From Lucifuga dentata (Eukaryota > Chordata > Actinopteri > Ophidiiformes > Bythitidae): a stretch of DNA of 64,000 bases. Position 1 is the stretch's first letter, and each line of letters begins with the position of its first letter. Positions 26,501 through 37,900 of this stretch are shown here, piece by piece. The notes beneath the pieces were generated by a model. It saw only the letters and a program-made list of their open reading frames with translations, was not told the DNA's origin and ran no database searches. The stretch is taken from assembly GCA_014773175.1 (NCBI GenBank), contig VXCM01003333.1, positions 33,856 through 97,855 of the forward strand, given 5' to 3'. A program made the position numbers and the translations under genes.

Positions 26501-27675
26501 CTTAATATATTCCTGCCTACTGTATGTGACTGCATGTCTGCTCTCTGCCGATGCTCTGGCGAGGCTGAGCATGCCGCACTCATTCTCCATTCTTTCATGT
26601 GAACACGTCAGCGCTGAAAGCACAAACAGCGTCCATGTCATTTCAGCTGTGTCCCTTTCAACTCCGCCAGACAAATGCACTTGTCTCTTTGATTGTTTCC
26701 AAAGAATAGTGTTGCCCCAACTACAGTGTTGCCCTCACTCTCCTCTTGTTCTTGTTCACAATGAAGACAGTAACGCCATAATGAATAACAGTGGCAGTTT
26801 GCTTCTCTTCCTCTCTCGCATCTGTCTGATCTGCCAGCAAAGATGCTGCAGCTCAGCCTCAGGGCAACTGCAGCTACGTATTAGGTGGTTATGTATGTGT
26901 GTTTGCAAGTGTGTATGTGAATATGCGTGTGTGTTTATGCACATACATCATCCTACTGATGAGTCATGAGGAGGCTGAAGCAGTAAATGTTGGTTTGGTT
27001 CCTGGGCTCGTGAGAGGACTTACCAGTGGCCACCACAGGGGTTTATGGCCTCTTACACATCACAGTTGACATTACCTCCCTGTGCTAAGCAGCTCTTGCT
27101 GTCATTCGCATTTGCTTGAATGCAGCTGTGCTTGTGTTCTAAATGGAAACAGCAGCCACTGGGGTTATATCACTCTTCTTTTTTTTTTTTTTTTTNTTTT
27201 TTTTTTTTTTTTGTTGGTTGAACGTAATTTCAGTGCTGCGGTGAAGTGGTGCTCAATTAAGAGCAAGGTGATAGAGAGCATGTTCCTCGCTGCAGCTAGG
27301 TATTTGGGAAAATGTCAATTACTATTTCAGAGAGACGGGGTGGGGAGGGTAGTGTTTGTTGGCATGCGTGGTGATGATAGAGCTGCATTATGGTTTAGTG
27401 GAGAGGAGGGAGTGAGAGGAAAGTCTGCAAACATATCTGTGAGTAAATCCAGTCTGGGAATCAGCTGTTAGTGAATCTGCAATATACCCGTCAGTGGAAA
27501 ATGCGCTGGCTGTCTCTGCCCACCGTCTCCACATCTACACCCATCCCCCGCATCCACACCCGCAACTTCAGCTCTGTATGGCCCCTCTTCTGCAACCAGC
27601 CTGCCTTTCTGTTAACCACCTCTCAGTCTAAACACACACAGAGACCATCTAGTCTTCCCATTGTTATAATCATTG

Positions 27676-27712
<37 letters not shown>

Positions 27713-30700
27713 NNNNNNNNNNNNNNNNNNNNNNNNNNNNNNNNNNNNNNNNNNNNNNNNNNNNNNNNNNNNNNNNNNNNNNNNNNNNNNNNNNNNNNNN
27801 NNNNNNNNNNNNNNNNNNNNNNNNNNNNNNNNNNNNNNNNNNNNNNNNNNNNNNNNNNNNNNNNNNNNNNNNNNNNNNNNNNNNNNNNNNNNNNNNNNNN
27901 NNNNNNNNNNNNGGAGGAGGAGGAGGAGGAGGAGGTGTTGGAGAGCGCGAGAGAGAGGAGGAGGGGGGGACATGGCAATGGGGGGATGCGGAGAGAGAGA
28001 TTTCTCTCTCTCCCTCTCTTCTTCGTGGCCATCACTGGGCCCCAGAAACAGGAGCGTGTGGTTCATTTACAGGTAGCGGCTGTTTCCTCATTCATTGGCT
28101 GGCTATGGATGTGAGGAGAGGACAATGGAGAGAGGGGAGAGGTAGATGATGCTATTGAGAGGCTGTGCTTTTTGAAAGACAGACTAACAAGCTATGTATT
28201 CTGTGCGTGCCTGTATGTGTATGTGTGTGTGTCTCTGAGTATGTGTGTGTGTGTTAATTGTCTTTTCCTAAGCATGTGAACAACAGTGGGACGGAAGTGG
28301 CTATTGAATGGAGACTCTGCACCATGTTTATTTCTGTGTTTTCCATCCCTGTGTCTCTGAATGCTGTATTTCTCTCTGTGTGTGTATGTGTGTGTGTGTG
28401 TCTCTCTCTCTGTATGTGAAAGGGAGAACATACTGATGCATTTCAGTCAGACAGTGTGGGTGTATTTCATTCTCTTTGAGTCATGATTTCTTTAAACAGA
28501 TATTTTTTCATTCAGTGGGACTTCCCATTTATTCACGTTCCTTTAACATGTCACATCCCATAATGCATATTTTTATGTATCTATAGAATTATGAAAACTG
28601 TGTTTTGTTATTATTGTTCAAAAAAGGTGAAAGTGAATAACGACTGTGTGGTTTGTCAATTCCTCTCAAGCTCTGATTTGAGATACCAGTCATTTCTGTG
28701 CATGTCTGTGTGTGCATGCCTTCGTGTTTATGTATGTGTGTGTGTGCATGCAACTGTGTACACTAAATGTATGCGATTTTAACATAGAAGCATATACGTC
28801 ACAATGCTTGATTACTGTGGGAGTATCTTATATACCTCCCGTATCTCCATACAGTGTGTGTCACTAACATCAGTAAAGTGCTTCACTTGTGTGTGTGTGG
28901 GTATCGTCTCCACATTAGCCAGTCTATCTTCATGTCTATCCAGCAGGCGATTGGTTAAAAAGCTGCGTTTCTTTTTTTTTTTTTTTTTNTTTTTTTTTTT
29001 TTTTTCTCAGTAATTGTGGATAGAGGAGAAGATGACTCAGGCGGGTACATAATAACTGTTCTCTAATAGGCTTGCAGCTTGTTTGAGGCGAGCTCAGAGA
29101 GTGTGTTCTACCAGCCAACAGGGATTAACAGCAACGCCTGCGTTGTTTATGGCTCTAAATGACTGGACCAGCGTGGTCAGTCTGATAGTGACATGTAGCT
29201 GTTAACTGTTATAAACACACAGCTACATGTATGTAAAGCAACCCAGATGTGTTGCTGCAGCCTGCCATTCAACTTAGCATCACCTAGGGGAGCAACACTG
29301 GGCACGTTTCCCATGGATGGAGAGCCCGGTGGATCTGTCCACCCACTCCATGTTACTTTGATCTTCAGAGAGGGAAAGCATGATGGAGGACAGGGTGAGA
29401 GAAAAAGGAATGAGGTGTGAGGAGCAGATGGCTGGAAGGCGTCTGTGCGTTGGCGAAACAGTAACATTGATGGAGAACACTCAAGGGATGGACCTCAGTA
29501 GGGGAAACTAGTGATCGTCTGTTCAGTGCTAAAGTTATGGCTTGGTGTCGAAGTCTGAGACTTCAGGCCTGCAGGCTTACGCCAACACTACTATTCCTCA
29601 GCAATCACACAGCACAGCGTTGTTTTCCACACGCTTTGCTGGATTAAATACAGAAGTGCTTCCTAGGTCTGCACTCTAAGTTAAAGGTAATTGGGATCGG
29701 CTTCATGACTCCAAAAAGAACCCAAATCTTATTTCAGGACAATAGAAATGTAGATTGAAATGCAGGCAAGTGGCTTCCTGGTAGGCTGCATACTGCTCCA
29801 CAACCCAATCAAATGGGTTAGGGTTAGTTATACAGCAGATGTTAAGTTTAAAGGACCATACCAACCATTTTGCACGTTTGAGCCTAATATATGCAACTTT
29901 CATACATGTAAGGTTACTGATAATCATTTCCCAAAGGGTAAAACCGTATTTCAGCTTACCAGATATTTTGCAAAACCTCTTAATCTTTAGAGTCTTGTTT
30001 GCGATGATGGATTACCAAAAAGTTAATTTTTATAGCGTACCAGAATGAACTGAAACCAGTGGCAGTCTGGAAAGTAGGAAAAACATTTTTAACTCACTGT
30101 TCCAGTAGTATGCTTTGGGAAATGATTGTCAGTAACCTTGTCAGTAACCTTTCATGTATGAAAGTTGAATATACTGTACTAGGCTCAAACATGCAAAATG
30201 GATGGCATGGTCCTTTAAAGTTAGAGGCATGTTTGGGTTTGGAGTCTGCCAGTATTAGTGAAATAGGAGGGGGTTTGTATCCAACGAGTCAGGAAGTGCT
30301 CTTTTTAATGTGATTTAATGATTCAGCCAAACTTTTAACTTTAAAGAGGCATCCCCAGTGGAAATAATGTCCTTGGATATGTCCAACATGTTTTTTACTG
30401 CGTTGTTTTAGCAGTCAAGCTATCAGATTATCCAGTGACCAGGGGCATTTGTCCTGTTCATCCACGCTTCACCCCCTCCACAGAATCAAAGCATTTCATT
30501 CGATTATGATTAGAGTGTCAGTTTGAGTTAAGTTGAGGATCACGAATTCAGAAATGAGCTGCTGAGGAAAGAAAGAAATATCTGGAATCCCACTTAAGTC
30601 ATACAAACCAACTCGTGCCCCAGGCTTTCTGAAAGAGCTGGGGTGAACTGACATTGTTGGAAAGTCATCCAGAAATGAGTCATGAGATGTGGCTGTGTGT

Positions 30701-31909
30701 GGCATCCATCTATCCAGTTTTATAAGAGGGACAGAGCTGTAACGTCACTGTAGATCTAAGAGGGTAATTAAAAATTTGAGTTGTTGGATTAAAGGATCAT
30801 ACCATCCATTTTGCATGTTTGAGCCTAATATATTCAATTTTTCATATGTGTAAGGTTACTCAAAGTTATTTCCCAAAGGATGAAACCATATTTCAGCTTT
30901 CCTGATATTTTGCAAAATCTCTTAATCTTTCAAAATCAAATGTTCAAGCGATACACCCACCTTAAAAATCAATGTTCTACCTGCTAATAGTTACGCAGAT
31001 GAAGTCATGGTCATTTAAATTTTTCCATAAATGCAGATCTTCTTTTGGGACTATATTCCACGGTGGAGACATACATTCACTCTGTGCTTTTTATTGCGCT
31101 TAAACGCTAAAATTATGAAACTTAAAAAACCCCTGAATATACGTGTTGTTCGCGATGATGGATTACCTATCCCAAGAATGTTTCAAGTATCAATAAGTTG
31201 ATTTTAATAGTGTACCAGAATGAACTGAAATCAATGGCAGTCTGGAAGATAGGAAAAAAAAAAATTTAAGTCACCATTCCAGTGCTTTGGGAAATGATTG
31301 TCAGTAACGTTAATATATAAGGATTAAACATGCAAAATGGGTGGTATGGTCCTTTAAACATGCCATTATGCTGTTCGAATTTTCTTAATAAGACCACCAT
31401 GTCCATCGATGGACATCATCATCTGTGATCAGTGTTCCTGCCCTCTCAGGCTGTAGATTTTGACCAAGAAGGGCCTGTTGTAGGAAGATCAGTGGCCTGT
31501 TGGATTTCTTTTTGCACATAATTTCAAATGTCATGTATGACCAGTCGAGGCGCGATGGAAATTGTAAAGCAGTGTCTTGCAAAAGCTACCAGAGGCTGTG
31601 AAAGCTAATGCAGCGATTTAGGTGCATTTGGAAGTTTCCATTATCAGTGAAGTGTATGTGCACATTTTTCTAATCTGCTTTTCCCGTGGACCACTGCTTG
31701 TCAGCTCTGGCTGGATTGGGCCATAGTATGGAATGTCATGCATATACACTTCATCCCATTATAACACTAACTGCATCCCTGCCATCAACAGCAACCCATC
31801 CTTTACTGCAGTGTTACTCTATAATGCAATGCAGTTTAGCTGTTTTTCATATTCAGAAAATGCTTTATTTGCATGACAATAAGACTTTTTTATGGTATAG
31901 AAGTCATAT

Positions 31910-31962
<53 letters not shown>

Positions 31963-34900
31963 ATGTTCTCTCTTCTCTATCCCCGTCTTCTCTGTCTCCC
32001 TTTCTCCCACTTCTGGACTCCTTCTATTCTCTCTAAGTGACTACATCATTAAGGAGAAGACAGTACTCCTGCAGAAGAAAGACAATGAGGGCTTCGGCTT
32101 TGTGCTTAGAGGAGCCAAAGGTGAGCTGGGCGACTCTCTTCCTCTAAAGTCCTCCCCATATTCTTTTGTGTTCTATGCTATGCTTCTACTCTTCAACCTT
32201 TCTATTCTCTCTCTCCCACCCTCAGTATCGAACTCATGCTCTTGTTATCTGTGTCTGTTCATGCTTGTCCTATTTGCGCTGTCCTCTCCAGCTCAGACTC
32301 CCATAGAGGAGTTCACTCCAACGCCAGCGTTCCCTGCGCTGCAGTACTTGGAATCTGTCGATGAGGGGGGCGTGGCTTGGAGGGTGGGCCTGAGGATGGG
32401 GGATTTCCTCATCGAGGTAGGGAATTTTGGACACAAAGTTTGACGCAAACTAAGACGCATAGGAGTGAAGTTACTGCAAACAAAGACAGAGACGTTTCTT
32501 TGTCTGGTGTTGGAATTTTTAAATGCCAATATCAATTTGGAAAATGACCATTTGTGATTTGTTAGAACGTCGACACAAGTATCAGTGCTTACCATCCATA
32601 ACATTATGAACAATAAGATATGAGTTCTATAAGAGCTTGCAGATTACTGTTCAGGGAGGATTTACCTCTAATAAGTAGAATGTCTTTTTTTTTTTTTTTT
32701 TTTTNTTTTTTTTTTTTTTTTTTTACTTTGCTGTATTTTTCGATTTTTGATATTATCAGTAGTTAGCAGATCCATTTCGGAGAATTTTTTAGAAATGGAA
32801 TCCAAATTATCCAAATGTTCTATCAAAGGGTTTTACCCTGCAGCAAAATAACAACTTGGTGATGCTCATGATGTTCATCTTTGATTCAGTATGGGTGAGG
32901 CTGTAATTGTGTTCTTATCAGTGATGTACCACCATTTCAAGCTGCACTTACTACATGCATATATTTGATTTTATAGCCGTGTACACTACAGGCCAGAAGT
33001 TTGAGGCCACCCCCAGATTAAAAAAAAAAAAANTTAAAAAAAAAAAAAGCATCCATACACTGTTTGTTTTACCTTTTATTGCACAGGAAATAACAAAAAT
33101 AAATAAATGTAACCAATTAGTTTTCAAGAAGAATTTGTCAACAAGAGCACATTATGTAGCCACACTGCTTTCATGTTGACAAATTCTTCTTGAAAACTAA
33201 TTAGTTACATTTATTTTATGTATTTTTGCCATTTCCCGTGCAATAAATTGTAAAACAAAAAGTGTATTGAGATTTTTTTAAAAATCTGGAGGTGGCCTCA
33301 AACTTCTGGCCTGTCGTGTAAGTTGTCCTAGGTGTACTTAAATATGAACCTTAAAAGTGGTGATTGTCAGACCGCCATTAAAGGTGACACATACAGCTAA
33401 TTGGTATTCAACTTCATATGACTCACTAGCGTAGCAGCCTTTATAATTGTGATTAACTGCCGCTGCTCGACTGCTGGTGAATCAGATAGAAATGCTGTAA
33501 AATTATGTAAAATGACAAGGAACATCGCAAAAATCATAAAATATGCCAAACACTGAGAAAACTGCAGCAGCAAAGAGTAACAGTGGCCACAATAAAGCCT
33601 CAACAATACCGAGTGAAACATTATGAGCTTCCCCATATTGTATTGATTTTCCATTTTAATGGAGACTCATGTAAGACATCAGGTCATTCCGCATTCAGTC
33701 CCTCTGTCTTTGTGTCCGTCAGGTGAATGGCCAGAACGTGGTGAAGGTGGGCCACAGACAGGTGGTCAACATGATCCGACAGGGCGGCAACAGTCTGATG
33801 GTTAAGGTTGTGATGGTCGCTCGAAACCCTGAACTGGAAGACACTGTCAGGAAGAAAGGTTAGTCAAGAATTTCCCTATATGTTATTTCCATCCTGTGTT
33901 TACGATGGGATGATAAAACTGATTACATGTTTATTTCACCGTTAAAAGCTTGCAGCGTTGTGGTCGTCATTGGTGACTGCATGTTTATACAAGGATACTA
34001 AACATTATGTCTGAATTTGGCTGGCTTCCCTTGGCAGCCCCGCAACAGACTAAAAGGCTGACTCCTCCTGCCATTGCCCTGCGCTCCAAATCAATGACAT
34101 CAGAGCTGGAAGATATGGGTAAGACCAAGGACATAAACGTAAAGAAAGCAGGAGAGGTCTTGGGTCTAAGATTCTGATCTAGGAGAAAAGCAGTTAAAAA
34201 AAAGAAAAAAGTCATTTTAAAATATTCTGAATTTGTACTGTATAGCTTCTTTTGTTGGGTCAGCAGCTTCTCTATCCAGGATGGTGGTACATTTGAATTA
34301 ATGGCAGGGAAAACTTTGCATTAAATATTAAATATTAAGTTGATGCAGAGCCTGGAAAATGATACAGCTTACAGTATGTGTGATTTAATGAGTGTGTGTT
34401 AGGAGATGTATAAACAGATGCATGATGTGAAACGCTAGTAGTTGATGACGCCAATTATAAACTGCTCTTTGTTTCTTTTTCCTTTGAACCAAATGTGCTG
34501 TCTAAAGTGGAGAAAGGTGGGAGAACCATGGATTTGTGTGCTCTCATTATCATTTCCTTCCTCATCATCCCTCTCATCACATCAGCATTCACATCATCAC
34601 ATTTGTCTGAGTTTGTAGTTCACCCTTTCATCTGCTTTATATACGTGATTATAGAGTAGTTCTAGTCAGACCTAATCTCTGTTTTCCAAATTATATATGC
34701 TGCAGCTGCCTCTCCGTGGAAAAAGAAAGCAGGTGAATATCAGCCTTTATCATTTCCACTATCAGCCCCTGAGCTTTAATTAAAAGTCAGGCTGTTTGAT
34801 GCTCTCTTCTTCTCCTCCTCTTTCAGAATACGAGTCCTCTCAGGGTCCTGATAAGAAGAGGACAGTCTATCAGATGGCACTAAGTAAAAAATCATTTGCT

Positions 34901-37900
34901 GCTCTTGTCATACTGTAACAGTGTATACATTTGAACCTTGAGGCTAAAAATCCTTCTCTTCAAGTTTGTGCTCTTATTTTCTTCCACTTCTCGCTCTTTT
35001 TCTATTTTGTCTTAGATAAACTGGATGAAATACTGGCTGCTGCCCAACACACAATCACATCGGACAACCAGGGCCAGAGGGTTCACGGGGGCAAAAGGGA
35101 TCGGAGCAAGAGCATTGTTCAAACGCTTTCCAATGAGGTACTGTTGGAAATTGGAAGGAAAGGAATCCTGGAAGGTGATCTGTTTTTACCGTGACTTGGG
35201 GCCTTGTTTCAGCATCATGGAAAATGTTTGCACTAACAAATTATCGAGAGACTTCCATCCCCAATTTTGCAATACCAATTTTGTACAGAGTTTCTCCCCC
35301 TTTTCGAATTGTTGTTCAAATTCAGCCATGGAGCTGAATAATTCTCACAGAGCCTGAATTGCTTTCATAAAACAGCACAAGATTTTTCTTTAGCTTCCTG
35401 CGTTCTGCTGCTGTCACTGCTCTTAACAGAAAATAACTGACAATGGACCACCTACACCACATCTTTCATTTAAATATGAGTCAGACGGTTTTGTCCATTC
35501 AGCTATGCTCTCTTGAGTGATGCATTAATGGCCTGACTGGCTGGTTGTGCTGTACTATACAATATATCAATTTCATATCAGCTTAACAACGAAACAGTTA
35601 GATTTGATTATGTCTGAGTAAATGTTCCTTGTCTTTTCTTCATTCTCTCCCTTCTTTTCAATTTTTATTATGCTCTCTTTCCTTCTCTTCGTTGTGTTTC
35701 AACACTTGAAGCCAACCTATGAGCAACAGTCATCACTCAGTATGATGCCGCTGGGACCAGGCTTTGGCTACAACCAGACTCAGTTTCAACCAGGACACGG
35801 TCCTCCTCAGCATGCAGTCATGATGCGTCAGAAATCTATTGGTAACGCTAATTACTGGGGAAAGCTTTTTGCCTGTTCAAAATATGAGTTTGCTTTTTAC
35901 ACCATTTTGTCTGTGTTTACCTACTCAGGTGTGACAGAGGAGGAAAGGCAGTATCTCCACCCTCCAGCCATGAAGCTGGCTCGCAGCCTGTCAGTCCCAG
36001 GACCAGAGGAAATCCCCCCACCCCCCAACACATCTGCTCCAGAGCCGCCTTTATCCGCAGGCCCCCATCCTGGGAGAGGGCCTGCTATGCCCATACCACC
36101 TGTACACCAACCCCAGTATCAACACCACTCCCAGCCAGGGCATGCTACCCAATCAGCCTGGGAGAATCGGCCAGGAGGAATAAACCAGCAGGTCATGGTC
36201 CCCACCCTCCGCAGACAATCTGATGGCCTATGTATCAGGGAACCAGAGGCGCCCAGGAGGGGTGGGGGCAAGATGGGAGGGTTAAGGAGAGGTTACAGCA
36301 GTGCAACACCACCAACAAGTGCTAAGCCTAAGTCCCAACAAGCTCATCAGCCACCCGCGGCTGGTCGAGAGCAGGGCGGAGGGGTTGGCAGGGGGGCAGC
36401 CAGGCGGGGTGGTCGGGGAGCTCTGATGAAGCAGTCAAGAGTGGAAGATGGGCTGAGACATCACAGAGGTAAAGGAGGTGCAGCCAAGGAGAAGAGCTCC
36501 ATCCCTATCCCCACTATCATCGTCAAAGCCCCCTCCACCAGCAGCAGTGGCCGCAGCAGCCAAGGGAGCAGCATGGAAGCTGAGGCCTCCCCGGATATCA
36601 GTGAATCTATGACTGCAGATGCAGGCCTGGACAGTCCCAATGCCAGCCTGCCCTCACCACTCACCCCCTCACCACCTCAGCCCCCCACTTCCACACCCTT
36701 ATCTTCATCAGCTGCCGCTTCTTCCATTTCGTCCCAGCATAACCTGGAAAACCTGGACTACGCCACGTCGTTTGGTGGAGTCTTTGGAGGAGGGGCGCGC
36801 AGGGAAAGGGAACGTTTCCGAGACATGAGAAGAAAAAGCGCTTCTTTCTTCCTCTCATCTGAGGAGGACATTCAAGGAGAGGCAGGAGGAGGAGCAGGAG
36901 AGGGAGGAGGAGCACTAGGGGCAAGAATGCAGCCCTTACAGAGCTCTCAAATGGATGTGCCCACCCCTCGCCTCCGGCCCTCCAAGTCTATCGATGAGGG
37001 CATGTTTTCTGGAGACAACTTTGTCAACTATTCCAGCAGCATGCCCCCAGCCTTTGGCCTGCCAGAGTATTCTTCTCCTGTCCTTGGTCAGGATGGCCAG
37101 CCCAAGTCAGCTCCCTCCATGTATGGCACTACTACCTTCATCCATCCGCTAACGGGGAAGGTTTTAGACCCCTCGTCTCCTCTGGGCCTGGCACTAGCTG
37201 CGAGAGAGAGGGCCCTGAAGGATGACCGCAGAACACGTCGAGAGGAGCGACACTTTGGCCGGCAGCTGTCCACAGTGGGAGCGTTCCCCACCCCTGTTCA
37301 GACCCCGACTCCTTCTCTTTTTGCAACCCCCACGCAATCTNGAGGGAGGGAGGAGCTAGAGAGGGCCTGAGAGTTCGCTTCTCAGAGGACAAAACTAGTC
37401 ACTATTCGTCACAGTATTACACACAGAGCCCTCGGGAGAAGGAAAGAGAAAAGGAAGCGTACGACAGCAGATATGTGCCACCCACACAGCCTCCTCCCTC
37501 ACCAACTCAGCCGGCTCCCTTCAGACCTTCCTTTCTACAAATGGAAAGCACCCCAAACATGAGTTACATCCCTCAGTACACAGTCCCAACGGCCCCAACA
37601 CAAACACACGAAGCTGGTGGAGAGGCAAGAACGGAAGCGGCTGAAGGTCTCGGTCTGATGGTTCTTCCTCCACCAGCTCCCTCAGTAGATGTAGATGACG
37701 AGTTTGTCTTTGCGGATCCATTGCCCCCTCCCTTACAGTTTGCTAATGGTGAGAATGAGAGAGTCCACAAGTTCCACCAGCAGCACCAACACTCTGTTGC
37801 TCCGCCTCCTCCGCCCCCACTCCCATCCTCCAAGGCCTCGAGTGCACCCCAACCCTCTTCACAGGGAGGAGACTCCGCTGCCTCCAGCCTCACCTCCTAT

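Larger units (their letters stand above)
26113..32037 (+). other. Large shank1 intron before the PDZ exons
   Basis: Intron of 5.9 kb. It holds the 200-n gap (27713-27912) between (TC)n and (GGA)n repeats, TG-rich stretches (about 28206-28254, 28380-28410), T-tracts with an n at 27196 and 28989, two TTAA elements (29848, 30789) and a (TC)n run just before the acceptor. Long open frames over the gap are artefacts of n. Confidence 0.7.

Noticed and set aside
26451..26969. 172-codon + strand frame in the shank1 intron
   Set aside because: Cys/Met-rich reading of TG/CA repeat-like sequence; no domain, and it lies between two well-phased shank1 exons.
27471..28149. Open frames of 120-200 codons over the n gap
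   Set aside because: They exist only because n codons do not stop; the flanks are (TC)n and (GGA)n repeats.
37475..37480. ATG at 37475 as the start of a separate protein
   Set aside because: The frame continues upstream to the n at 37343 and is the continuation of the shank1 giant exon.
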